DNA of 64,000 nt from Apoda limacodes (taxonomy: Eukaryota; Arthropoda; Insecta; Lepidoptera; Limacodidae): the NCBI GenBank assembly GCA_946406115.1, contig OX291552.1, forward strand, positions 1,488,001-1,552,000. The letters are read 5' to 3'. Made by a program: the position numbers and the translations under genes. Positions 1 to 10,745 of this stretch are shown in pieces. Below the pieces are notes generated by a model that was not told where the DNA came from, did not search any database, and saw only the letters and a program-made list of their open reading frames with translations. Each line of letters starts with the position of its first letter. The stretch's first letter is position 1.

Positions 1-82
1 AATAAATAATTAAATTAAAATAAAACAAATATTTAAGGGGGCTCATATGCAACAAATGTAATTTTTTGCCGTTTTCATAGAT

Positions 83-137
83 AATGGTACGGAACCCTTC
101 GTGCGCGAGTCCGACTCGCACTTGGCCGATTTTTAGA
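83..137 (-). repeat. Terminus of interspersed repeat family A
   Basis: Read on -, this stretch carries the tail seen repeatedly in the window: a GGCCAAGTGCGAGTC block followed by a GGGTTCCGTACC block. The same two blocks bound or occur in the copies near 2.0-2.55, 14.6-14.9 and 30.17-30.6 kb. Repeats with these blocks are widespread in lepidopteran genomes. The class (SINE, MITE or Helitron derivative) cannot be decided here because no clean terminal inverted repeat or tRNA head is visible. Confidence 0.6.
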
Positions 138-1685
138 TGATAGTATGCACTCAATATATTCTCTTCTTATTTTTCTGGAGTAGATGGCGACATCGCTGTC
201 GCAAGAAAAGCCATATACTAATATTTTTTTTAGGTTCATCGTGGCACAGACGACACTGCAGGGTTTTTCCCGGGCTAAGGAATAAAGAAAGGAATTGGCT
301 AGAGATCGGTTACGTGTGCGCCCAGCCCGACGGCGTCGGGTGAATTTAACCGGAACGTGTGGAACTAGTCTTAAGCCCGAGTTCATCGAAATTTGACGGA
401 TCGTTTAAACAATCGGTCAACCTTTTTTTTCTGTTCACCACCGATTGGATCAGACACATTGATTAACTACGTCAATCAGCCGTTTAACTTAACCAGGCTT
501 GGAGAGGTCGGTTAAGCACCCGATTAGTCGTTTCTTTATTGTATCTGTGGGTTGACACTTTATTAGTTTCCTATAGGGATACTTTGTTTGACATAAATAA
601 GGTATAGGTAGGTAGTATAATTGAAAAATATAGGTAAATAATATAATTATTGATAATTTGGAAGATTTGTAAATAAGTTAGGCGGCCCGCTCGTACAGTT
701 TATTTATACTATGTTTGATGAATTATAGTCAACGATAAAGTTGTGACAGTAATACCTACTGTACCTATAGGTTTTGATGGTTAAAAATAATTTTAACAGT
801 TATAAAACTACTATATCAATAAATGCACTGACGTATTCCGTTAAAAATTAACAATATGTACGTTTTAGGTAATCTGTCCACTCCGCATCGCTATAATCTC
901 CTAGTAAAATATTAAATTCATCCGCAAGCCTCGCAACGAACATATTATATCGTAAAACATTTGTTGTGGCATTAGTTCTATCATATTTCACAACTCTTTA
1001 GTTATTATCTTGCAACTAAGTAGCTCGACAACGATTCTTTCACAGTCATTGAAAGTTTAGGGCTCTTGTTTATTGTTCCTTACTCATAAACATTGCACAA
1101 TACACAAAGGCCGGGTAGATTTTTTGTGGTAAAAGTAAACAAACAATAGAATACATAATGTCGGATATCAACATTTTAACCTAGCAAATTAAAATGTATA
1201 CTGTAGTCTAATATTCAAATGAAATAACCGACTACTCAAAATTATTGTATAATGTATAATACTGCCATGAAGTATGATATATGATGCTTTGTAAGTGGTT
1301 ACCCGGACTTCTGTGCAAACCTCCTCAGTTAGGTCGCATGATATGGTTCACTCATTCATTCAAAAACGCTTGATTACGAAATCGATCGTCAGAACTCCAA
1401 GATGAACAAAAAAATTCCCGCACCCCGATTTAATAGTTCTTGCAGTTTAACAAGGCGATTACAAAACCAATGGTTAATACTTGGTCGGTGAACTTAGGCC
1501 TTAATGTAGCTGTAACCGATCTCTAGCAGATTTTCTCTAAGGCCGGGCGAACGCCCGCATTGCGGTCTGTGCCGCGATAGCGGCTATGATCAGGGTCCAG
1601 TGAAAAATTAGATAGTTTCTGCCTTGATTTTCTAAAAACAAATGTTTCTTTCTTAATGGCCAGTACTTTCGAGTATTTTCATTCA
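138..1685. other. AT-rich non-coding stretch
   Basis: No gene, RNA or clear repeat boundary is seen. The only recognisable piece is near 320-352 (CGTCGGGTGAATTTAACC and onward), which resembles 1841-1872 (TGTCGGGTAAATTTAATG), so both may be remains of one dispersed element. All frames are short. Confidence 0.5.
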
Positions 1686-1689
1686 CGTG

Positions 1690-1910
1690 TGTACGTGCCG
1701 ATACCATTCCAGTCTCACCGAAGTCAACCCGATAGCCGATGCCGAACTATTCGGTGAGCGTACCCGGCAAGTAGTTGTCGGCCCGACGCTGGATATTTGT
1801 CCGGCACGTGTGAAACTGTTAGTACTGGTTCTTACAACACCATGTCGGGTAAATTTAATGGGCACGTGCGAAGCTAGGCTATCACGTAGCAACCAAGTTG
1901 AAACGCATCC
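1690..1910. repeat. Dispersed repeat related to 240-360
   Basis: A moderately GC-rich block of about 220 bp in AT-rich surroundings. It contains CGACGCTGGATATTTGTCCG and then TGTCGGGTAAATTTAATGGG, the second a near match to 325-352. The open frame across it has no recognisable product. I call it a repeat only because of the internal match; class unknown. Confidence 0.35.
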
Positions 1911-2004
1911 AGTAGGTACTAAAGAGGAATGGGTACAAAATAGGGTTGGGAAGTGGAAGTGGCAGACACGATGTCAACAAATAGAAAACCTGTGGTTTTT
2001 TAAG

Positions 2005-2555
2005 GGTTCGGCACCTCAAAAGGAAAAAACGGAACCCTTATAGGATCACTTTATTGTCCGTCCGTCCGACCGTTCATCCGTCCGTCTGTCGAGATCCTTC
2101 TTCACAAGAACGCGTGGAGGTATAAAGCTAAAATTTATATCAAATACTCAGGTCTACTGTCCTTTAAAAAAATAGTATTTAATAACTTTGACGATTAAAA
2201 AGTGTTTGTAAAATTCTAATTTGAATAAATTAATTTTTACTTTGACTTTGACTTTGGTGCTGTGAAAAAATCAAACTTCTAAGCCAACGCAACCAAAAGA
2301 TACAGCTGTTTATGCCGCAAATTTTCGAAACTCGCAAGGGAATCAAAACCTACAGGGTAATTCCTGTGAACTCTGAATTTTAAAATTTGGTCTTAAAAGC
2401 AACGTCTTATAGTAGGTACAGATAAAGGAAAAATTGTGAAAACCTTAAATTTTTACAACATATAATAAAAATATTTTTAATAATATACAACAACATATAA
2501 TAAGTTTGCACGGAACTCTCGGTGTGTGAGCCAGACTCGCACTTGGCCGGTTTAT
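2005..2555 (+). repeat. Interspersed repeat family A, long copy
   Basis: Begins with GGTTCGGCACCTCAAAAGG followed by AAAAAACGGAACCC, contains a (GTCC)n/(GTCTG)n-like patch after the head (2057-2090), and ends with CGGAACTCTCGGTGTGTGAG then CTCGCACTTGGCCGG. A second copy with the same order of blocks lies at 30172-30605, so the boundaries are supported by comparison within the window. It encodes nothing recognisable. The family is common in Lepidoptera; transposon class is unresolved. Confidence 0.7.
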
Positions 2556-3065
2556 TTATATCTACTGACTTAGGCTGTTGGCCGCAAATGGCCTAAACAA
2601 CTACTCGCGGACAAACTTCTGCTTCCACTCTGCTGCGAAAAGTTGGGGCGGTTTGCACTACGGTGTCCTGGACACGAGCCTCGCCTTGGCAACCGCTCTT
2701 AAAACTAAAACTGACTTATTGGCGGCCGCTTTGGAAAAACAAAGGCCTTCTGAAGAAGAAGAAGAAACGGCAAGAAACTCTTCAGCCCTCGCCTTTTATA
2801 ATTATTAAATCTTACTAGTCAAAGAGCCCAGGTATATTAGTGAATCTAGTATACCTGGTGTATCGCGCTTGAGTGATCTGTCTAAAGCTCAGTCACCGCC
2901 GGCGGCGACGTATTTTGTGTATATTTGTGTAAGCTATATCGGGGGCGCGGGCGCGGAAGGTACTTAAGCTGTGAGCCTAGTGGTGATATCATCGTCTGAG
3001 TCGATTATTACATGCCTAGGGTATCTAAATGGTCCTAAGGCCCCTCTATTGGGGGCGTAATCGCA
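2556..3065. other. Non-coding spacer with a short retroelement-tail motif
   Basis: A 76-codon open frame at 2578-2808 has no recognisable domain. Near 2765-2785 it contains the motif GAAACGGCAAGAAACTC, similar to GAACCGGCAAGAAACTCAG near 48700 and to a piece near 49220. This motif is frequent at 3' ends of lepidopteran retroelements, so the frame is more likely repeat than gene. Confidence 0.35.
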
Positions 3066-4500
3066 AGCGTGCCTAACAAGGAGATTAAGGTGGAGGGCTT
3101 GGTAGCTCCAAATCGCTATGAAGATCGATATTATGCATGTAGTACTGGGTGCCGACTGCGCCTCGCATAAAACGATTTTCTAAGACTTGCAAGGAAGTAG
3201 TTTTTGTGTTACCAAACACTACACTCGCGTATGTGAGTATAGGCCGTATACAAGTTTTGTAAAGCGTCACCTTAGCTCTAAGAGACATTTTGCTTTTCTT
3301 GTTTAACATCAGCTTAAGACGACCGAGTACGAATGCCGATCGGTCTCTTACTCTTTTGGTGTGGGTTCTAAAGTTCAGACGGAGACCAAAGTGACTCCTA
3401 GATATTTGAACTTTGTTACCCAGGGAATGGGTTGGCTGAAAAGGTGGACTGGAGTGAGTTGCCTCGTGGCCTTTCGCGATTTTTTACCTCGGGCAAAGTG
3501 TATTGCGGCACCTTTCTCGGAATTAACCTCGATTCTCCACTTCCGGAACCAATCGCCTAAGGCAAGGAGGGCCTGACTTATTCGAAGGACGTGACGGTGC
3601 GAACAGTAAAGTGCCGTATCGTCCGCGAAGAACGCCACATTGACGTTGGAGGGACGAGGTATGCCATTCGCAAACAATGTATTTTGTAAAACAAAAAACT
3701 GAATGGCATAGGGGACCTATTGAGACCTTGGAGGATGTGCTCCGATATGCGGTGCACTTGATTGACGCACAAATGATTAACTCGAAAACCGAATTGTTCG
3801 TCAATACGAATGCCTTAAGACGACGTAGTGTTTCAGGCGCGAAAGGAGGAGGCGCTCATAGAGCTTTTCCAAGTTCTTTAAAAAACGAATGAGTTTATAA
3901 GACCAGGTAGCTTAACTTGGTTTTCCCGGCTAAGGAATCCCTATAACGTCAGTTTCCAAGCATCGGGAAGGACGCAATTTGCCATTGCCGTGTTGAAGAT
4001 GCTGACCAATAGAAGAAGAAGCTGAGCGGGGAGGAGTTAGTTATAGGATCCTATTCGAGATCCCATCGGCACCCGATCTTTTTTGGGTTTTAAGTCTTTG
4101 ATGATCTTTTGGAAGTGAATCGAATTGGGGAAGGGACGCTCGCCGCTCCACTTTCCTGTTCACTTCATCGACGTGCGTTTGGTCAGTGGGTTGGTCGCCG
4201 AGCAAACACCTACCCTCTAGCGATTTCGCTAGGCATTCTGCGTTTTCGTCGTCGTCAAATGCGATAGACGCGTTTGAGTCGACTAACGGCGGCATAGTAC
4301 TGACTACGTTGGATTTTAACGCTCTAGCCACTTGATAGTAGGCTAAGTGGAAAGGCGAGATCTCTTTCATTGTTTTCGTATCTAAGATCGGCTATTTTTG
4401 ACTTTACAGTTCGCTGTTAAGATCTGAGCGTGGAAAACCTGAGGCGAATAGACATAGGCAGCCTTCATGCCTTACCTAAAAGGAGTGACGGATAGAATTG
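3066..4500 (-). mobile_element. Broken Jockey-type non-LTR retrotransposon (RT region)
   Basis: Read on -, this is a 5'- and 3'-truncated ORF2 of a Jockey-type element. From 4370 to 4041 comes the linker before RT, ending in a SGADGISNRIL block that matches the PGTDGISNDIL block of the full-length element at 11.9-12.0 kb. From 3677 to 3375 comes the catalytic block with FFADDTALY and then KFKYLGVTL. From 3309 to 3085 comes the thumb region CIRPILTYASVVFG. The palm between about 4040 and 3700 is largely missing and the pieces lie in different frames, so it is dead. It belongs to the same broad family as the 8.5-13.7 kb element but is a different, older copy. Confidence 0.85.
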
Positions 4501-4524
4501 GAGCCGGACTAAGTTAGCACTTAA

Positions 4525-4758
4525 TCAAAACTCGTCGTCATCGGGGCTAAAGTTAAAGAAAATATTTACCCGCACGAGAGTTGAGAAACTGCAGGTCCTG
4601 TGGAACCTGAAATTGATCGTCTGCAGCGCCTGCTGGATGTGGGGCGTGTACGGCGGCGGCGCCAGCAGCGCCCGCCTCACGCTCTGCACACCTCCGTTCG
4701 GGAACCAGCAGTGTGACCCACAATCTATTATACTATCTATTGGTACAAATTTACGCAT
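4525..4758 (-). CDS. Orphan exon-like frame, function unknown
   Basis: A 77-codon frame on - starting at 4758. It is much richer in GC than its neighbours, especially at third positions around 4615-4700, as is seen in the USP30 exons of this window. The frame meets a possible splice donor (CGG then GTAAATAT) near 4571, so about 62 codons could be a first coding exon. The peptide includes VRRALLAPPPYTPHIQQAL. I do not recognise a domain. No matching downstream exon was found toward position 1. It could be a genuine first exon, a captured exon, or chance. Confidence 0.3.
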   Translation of the reverse strand: MRKFVPIDSIIDCGSHCWFPNGGVQSVRRALLAPPPYTPHIQQALQTINFRFHRTCSFSTLVRVNIFFNFSPDDDEF

Positions 4759-4759
4759 C

Positions 4760-6470
4760 TTTTAATAATGCTCCGGAAGGCATTTTTAGGGTTTTTGTTT
4801 GTTAAACTGGTGAGATTGGTTATTATTTACATGTCGACTACGTTATAAAACTGTTACCAAAATGACAGCATTGTCACTGTGACAGTATATGGCTAAATGG
4901 TTTTGGATTTTTAAAAGGTGTGACTTTCTGTTTGAGTGTCGCATTATTTGAAGGAATCGAATAAATCAGTAGGTATGTGATGTGAGTAATGTTATAGCAC
5001 GTGTGTGATGAATAGTTGTATTAAAAGACTGCGGATTACCTTAAAATTTATTATTATCGATTGAGAAAACAAAACGCCTGTCAAGTGCGAGTCGTACACA
5101 CTTTAATTTACGGTTCTGTAAAGAGAGAATTATTGCGAATATTAGATAAACTTGTAAACCGATTCTGTTGAAACTTACATACCGCCAAACGCCGCCCATT
5201 CTTTTTTTGATAATTTTAAATGGTTCACATAGTTCCTATATTTACTGCCTGTTTTACACAACTAACAACTTAATTTTCAATAGAATTTGAACGACTTCTC
5301 CATTCACGTTCATTTTATAACTTGGTTGACTATTACTCGTTAACTTGTAAACCTTACTATAGTTTTCCCTTTAAATTTGTTATATACACAATTGCTGTGA
5401 ATTTTTTCGCATGTCAAAAAAAAAAAATTTAGCTGGAAATACACTCACCAAAATTCAACTGAAATGGCAGGAATAGAAGTAGAGGTAACAACTACGACAC
5501 AACAATACAACAACACTCACGAGTAAGTGTAATGAAAAAATATTCACCTATCCAACAACACCCCACATTATGGAATAGGCGAGAAAAAAAATCTTCCCCA
5601 CTTTACGTGTACAGTCAGATGGACGGCGCAGGCTTAGTATTAGGGTTCCACTGGCACCCTCTGCCATTTTGAACTGTACTAACACCATGAATACTAACTA
5701 CACGCTGACAAAAGTACTTGTGCAGTCATTCGTAACTAATTCAAGACGCGGTTTTGAGTTTAGCGTACTGTACTGACTTGGCGCTATTGACTGGACTGAA
5801 TCTATATATCGATGACAAAAAGCGGAACTGCTGTAAACGCCAAAATGCAAACTTTACACCAGAGCCAAAAAACTTTTTGATTTTGAGAATAAAAATCATA
5901 ACATCTTTATTTATGAACAAAAAATCCTTGTAATTTGGATCTACCTTATTACTTATAAATTTCTTTCAACTGCCATATTTAAAGTTTGGCATAAGTGAAT
6001 AGTTTACGATATAGTGGCGCTTACGACAATGTCACTCTTTTTTTCGTAACAGCTGTGCGTGCAAAAGGTAAATATACTGATATGGTAAGACTAGTGCACA
6101 TTTCATAAAGCATAATTGCCGTAACTAGTTGCATATTTATTTCAAAGATTAAATAATTTTGACTTAAATGCCAATACATTCGTTATTCGACTTACTGAAT
6201 TGTATTAAGTTCCAACCGCTAAAAAGAAACTGTGAAATTAATACGACGTAAGTATCAATCAGCTTTTATTAACACATTTTTTAAAAATGTTATCGAAGTT
6301 TAAGTCTAGTTCTATAAATCAATCAAAAGCTTAATACTAACAATTACCGCAAAAATTACCAAGTCTCATAATGTCTTTATAAAATCCGTACAAAAGTTGC
6401 TTAAAAACCAAATTTCAAATGGCTTTCAAAAATATTAAATCTTCAAACGGCTAAAGAGAATCTTAAACAT
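4760..6470. other. AT-rich non-coding stretch
   Basis: No coding frame of interest. A fragment resembling repeat family A (TCAAGTGCGAGTCGTACACA) lies at about 5089-5108. The rest is AT-rich with homopolymer runs, for example at 5417-5428. Confidence 0.5.
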
Positions 6471-6471
6471 T

Positions 6472-7110
6472 TTTTTTTCTGAACTGACTATGCAGTTGGC
6501 TGATGCAGCCATTACTGCTGTACCGGGCTTTTGGAACGAGACTCGAAGGGTGTTTTTCAAAACCAAAACTCGCTTTTGGGCGAAGTCTCAGCCCATATAG
6601 CGCCCAACGCTCAAGGGCTCCCCGCTGGTGGAGCCTTGGCTTGGGTTGTTGCTCTTGGGGTCGTCCTGTCGACCAGCGTGAGCTCTCGAACCCGAAGCTG
6701 AGTCAGCGCCAGGGGAATTCCACGTTACGCGGCTGCAATTGCGAGTGAGTGGGGGCGTGAAGCGCCCCGGCACTCTGATGCCTCGCGTATCCGTGCGTTC
6801 ACCGACGAACTTGGGGACGTTGGCGTCGTGTTAGAAGGGAGGCCCTATTAGAGGAGGTCGTTCAGACTAGTCTTGGTATCCGGATAGCGAGATCGTCGTT
6901 TGAGGCCGTTGGTACGTGCCGAGGTCGCCTAACAATAGTTTTTCGACCGTGCCGAGGTCGGTCGGGGGGATGATAGGTTGTGGATTGCCCAATTAATCGG
7001 TTCGGGTGATTTTGTGTACACTCAAAAAAGCGGACTGCCAGGTGGTGATGGGGAGCTCGAAGTCCCTGTGTAGCCAATACAAGCTTCCAAGTCTCCAGCG
7101 CCCCCCGATC
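6472..7110 (-). mobile_element. 5'-truncated Jockey-type element, 3' end only
   Basis: The poly-T run at about 6471-6480 is the poly-A tail of an element on -. Reading on - it continues through a 3' UTR that matches 13290-13673 of the full-length copy, and a peptide NHPNRLIGQSTTYHPPDRP that matches the last ORF2 residues of that copy. The match fades near 7080-7110. It is a typical 5'-truncated insertion and has no coding capacity. Sisters are at 30655-31385 and inside 8502-13673. Confidence 0.85.
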
Positions 7111-7111
7111 T

Positions 7112-7375
7112 TACGAAATTAATTTTCTGCAGATGCAAAGGAAACTGTGGAAGCATGTGTGTATACACTACAGTATACCTCCATTGTTCTGGCGAAACAT
7201 GCAGCAACATTATGGAAATGTCAAAGCTAAAGGAAGAAAATGAATTCGAAGATGAACTTCCAACTATGACTCCAATTTTAACTCCTGTCATTCCTCGAAC
7301 TTTCACATTTGACGTTGATTTAGAGATTCTGAGCCACAGCCTGGACCATCGAAGAAAAGTAGATTAGAATAGCGA
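7112..7375 (+). pseudogene. C-terminal remnant of a Cys-rich transposon protein
   Basis: In frame from about 7122 the sequence reads FCRCKGNCGSMC and ends at 7365 after an acidic stretch with LPTMTPILTP. Cys-rich CxC/CxxxC C-termini of this type follow a GCDTTS-like block in a multi-copy insect protein family of presumed transposon origin, and a longer decayed copy of what looks like the same family lies at 24.7-25.56 kb. Only the last 80 or so codons are present. Assignment of the transposon class is not possible from this piece. Confidence 0.45.
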
Positions 7376-8490
7376 GCTAATAAGTGATTGAAAATATTAT
7401 GATGTCGAGGATTACCTTATAAGTTAGATGTCCGTGGAGTAAGCCTACTGGAAATACCACGTAAAAAAATTTCTTTTTGACCGGATTCTCATGAGCATTG
7501 ACGAACCCGGTCACCTTTGGAGCGCTGTAAGCGTTTTAAATGAATGAAATAAAAAAAAATACAGAGAAAAATTTTTTCTCAAAAGATCATCTACAAGATT
7601 GATCTGAGGTAATTTTTTTGTAAAATGTATAAAAAAAAGTTATAGAGCAAAAAATAAAATTTTTATAAAAATTTTCTAACTTTTTTGATTATAACTTCTT
7701 TAATTTTCAATTTAGGGCAAAAAGTTATATTAACATATTTGTAGGCAAAACAATTTGCTACAAATTATATCTCTACGAATTTTTTGTAAGACGCATAATT
7801 TCCGAGATATTGCGAAAAAAGTGTTTTTCCAAGATGGCGGCCGGATGACAAGGGTGGCGACCCCTCAAATTTGAGGTTAAGCTTCTATTGAACCCCCCAC
7901 ATGTGTCCCAAAAATAAAATTGCGTCCTCTAACAAATGCAAAGCTCATGTAACATTACAATGGACTAGTTTTCGATATTGAGCACAGAACGATGTCAAAG
8001 CAAAATCGAATAACCCGAAAACAATTGAATTATTACATTTGAAACACAAATAGACAAGCTTAAAATTACTAATAACTAATTTATTAAAAAGATATGTGTA
8101 TAGCGTGTATAGATAATAATAATGTACAAACACTTATAATAATAACTATATATAAATATAACTATTATTGTAATAATAAAATGGTAGGAAAGTCAAAACT
8201 GTACATTGAATATTTTTTTAAATGAATACTTGGGGTGTAATCTACAATCGATACCGAAGCCAAAATATAGTTTTTAGAATTTTTGTCTGTTTGTTTGTCT
8301 GTATGTATGTCAGGGAAAAACTCAAAAAGTGCATGGATTTACTTCAAATTTGGTATATCAATATAATTAATATCATTAAGAAGTCACCATATAAAAATGT
8401 TTCCTATTTGCTAACTAGACGGCTTTGGCGTCGAATAAGATCGCGCTACGGTTTCGTACACAAAAACTGATGTTATAGTATAGCGTTCAC
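7376..8490. other. Non-coding AT-rich stretch
   Basis: Homopolymer-rich DNA (runs of A and T around 7545-7700). It includes a patch with CAAGATGGCGGCCGGATG near 7830, a sequence style common in lepidopteran interspersed repeats, and a (TTTGTCTG)-like patch at 8283-8310. No gene is seen. Confidence 0.45.
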
Positions 8491-8501
8491 GCAGACGACG
8501 T
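8491..8501 (+). other. Target-site duplication, 5' copy
   Basis: GCAGACGACGT here is repeated exactly at 13674-13684, directly after the A-run of the retrotransposon. It marks the 5' boundary of the insertion. Confidence 0.85.
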
Positions 8502-9297
8502 TCGGGATTCCCGATTCGACTTTCGTGTTGTGCGGTTGTGTTCCAGAGCGTCAAGTGCTCTCATTGTGCTCCGTGGAGTGGTGACTCAGCTGGTGCGCAT
8601 TCCTGTGTGGTGATTTGCCTCAGCGCTGACAACCTCGTTTCGTCGTTTGGTTTATTGCCCGCGATTCTTGGAAAATCGGCCTGAGTGGTGAGCGCTGCTC
8701 GGTTGTGTGTAGTGGCTGGGAAATCGCTTCTCGACCCGCTGTGAGTGTACTTTCGCGCTTTTCAACTGATACTTCAACTTCGACTAATCGTCAAATTCGA
8801 CTTCAAGCGATACTGTGTGTTTTTGATGTGAGTGTGTGTTCTCGTAGTCGCGGAACTACTACGCATAGTGGTGTCCCTTTGCTTGGCTCTTTGACTGACG
8901 CTGGTTCGCCCGGCCTGAGCCCGGTTTTGGGTGGATCGCTAGTGTAGTATTTCCGCCTCAGCGGTTCGCCACTCCGCGCATTCTCGCGTTTTAAGTATCG
9001 ATTGCGTTCTAGTTTGTAAGAAATCCAGTTCCGAGTGCTCAAGGGCTGGTGGGTGAGATCGTATAGCTCTTTTCAGAGTTGCGGTCTACCTAAACGTTTC
9101 TTATTCGTAAACGTCTCGTTGCTCGGGGGGAAACCTAACAGTGACAACGTGACCCCGGCCGTAGGAGTAGGTGTTAGGTACACACCAAGCAATCCGTAGC
9201 ACTGCGGGGCGCTGGGCACATTTAGGAATTCTTGCTCTCGCCCGCAATGTTGGGGAGCAACTAGGTACACACAATCTACACCTCGGCCACTCCCTCG

Positions 9298-10745
9298 ATG
9301 GCCGAAGTCCTCAAAGGCATGTCCCGGGACCAGATAGGAGAGATCATCAAAGCTTGTCTTCGTGATCACTCAGATCTGGTCCAAGCCTGCTCTTCCCAGG
9401 CTGTGGCTGCCCTCATTGCGTACGACAATTCCGTGCCCTCTCTGTGTTCGCCACCGCGTTCCCCTTCTCGCTCACGCACTCGTTCGCGCTCTCGCTCTCC
9501 TCGCACGCGCTCTCTCTGCCGCGACCCCCGCTTTCGCGACCCGCGTCTCGCTCGCCGCGCTCTTCGGGCCCCTGTGCCAAATCGTCCCCGCACTCCGGTA
9601 GATGATGTGACCCTTTCTCGGTCACTCGCTACCCCGTCGCCCCCGACCCTAGCCCCCTCCTAGACCGCTGTCCTGTCCCCAGAAGCCGTAATGTCCGCTG
9701 ATTCGGCGTTGTCCTCTAACGAGGACGACGAAGGCTTCAAAGTGGTTGACCTGGGCACCAAAAAAGGCAAGAAGCGGAAGAAGACCACCAAGTACAAAAA
9801 GGCTTCGGCGGCATCCGCTCAGGAGTCTTCTCCCCTTCCTCCGATTCGCTTCCCCATCCCCGTCCACCTCGGCGGCCAGCCCTGAGTCAGCCGCCATGGA
9901 CACCACCCTCGCCGCCACCTCTTCGCAGGCCGACTGTCTCACTTCGGGACGGAAGGAAAAAACTCCGCCCCCTGTTGTCATCAAAGACCAAGGAGCCTGA
10001 CCAAACATTGCAAACGCGATGAAGGCCAAGCGTATTAATTATACGCACGCCCGCAATGATGCCGAGCGCGGGATCAAAGTGCAGGTCCCGACACCGACAG
10101 ATTTCCGCAATCTGACGGCCATTCTTACGGCTCAGAAATACGAGTACCACACGTACTCGCTGGCCGAAGAACGCGTGCTCAGGGCAGTTATAAGGGGAGT
10201 CCCTAAGGAATTCTCCAAAAAAATTGTCCAGGGCGAATTAATCGTCGAAGGTCTCCCTGTAAGGGAAGTACACGGGATGTACAATGGCCGTAATAAGTCA
10301 GAGTACTACGACATAGTTCCCGTAGTGCTCGATCTGACTAAAGAAGGCAAAGCCATCTTTAACATAAAAGATGTATGCAGCCTCAAGGGCGTCCGGGTCG
10401 AGACTCCGCATAAGCGGTCGACCCCAGGCCAATGCCACTGATGCCAGCTGTATGGCTACGCACAGCGCAACTGCACACACAGACCACGTTGCGTAAAATG
10501 TCTTCGCGATCATGCCACTCCGGACTGTGATCGCAATCGCGAAAACGCATCCGACCCGGTTACTTGCGTACTCTGTGGGAGCGAAGGCCACCCTGCGAAT
10601 TACCGTGGGTGCCCAAAAGCTCCCAAACAGAACCCGCGTAAACCCAAAAAGAGTAAAGCGCGCCCGTCTGCCTCCCGCCAACAGGCCCCGCTCGTGCCTG
10701 CTCCCCTACCTGCCGTCAAAGCCTGGACACACAACCGCGGGCGAA
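9298..10745 (+). pseudogene. ORF1 (gag-like, PRE_C2HC and zinc knuckles) of the Jockey-type element
   Basis: Starts at ATG 9298. Residues about 45-100 are an Arg/Ser-rich block made of SRSRTRSRSRSPRTR-like repeats, followed by a Lys-rich patch near 9758-9800. From about 10110 comes a segment matching the region before gag zinc knuckles in Jockey-type elements (RAVIRGVPKEF, then VREVHGMYN). CCHC-type knuckles follow: CQLYGYAQRNC, then CVKCLRDHATPDC, then CVLCGSEGHPANYRGC. Damage seen: in-frame stops at 9661, 9998 and 10439 (the last TGA sits where the knuckle normally has Arg, consistent with CGA to TGA decay) and a frame change near 9850-9885. In the family this protein binds RNA and DNA in the ribonucleoprotein particle. 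Confidence 0.85.

Noticed and set aside
2578..2808. 76-codon gene
   Set aside because: No domain, and it contains a motif found at several retroelement tails in the window.
9366..10029. Long frames on - opposite the gag-like ORF1
   Set aside because: Arg/Glu-rich peptides mirror the SR-rich sense frame; they are shadows of ORF1 codon content.
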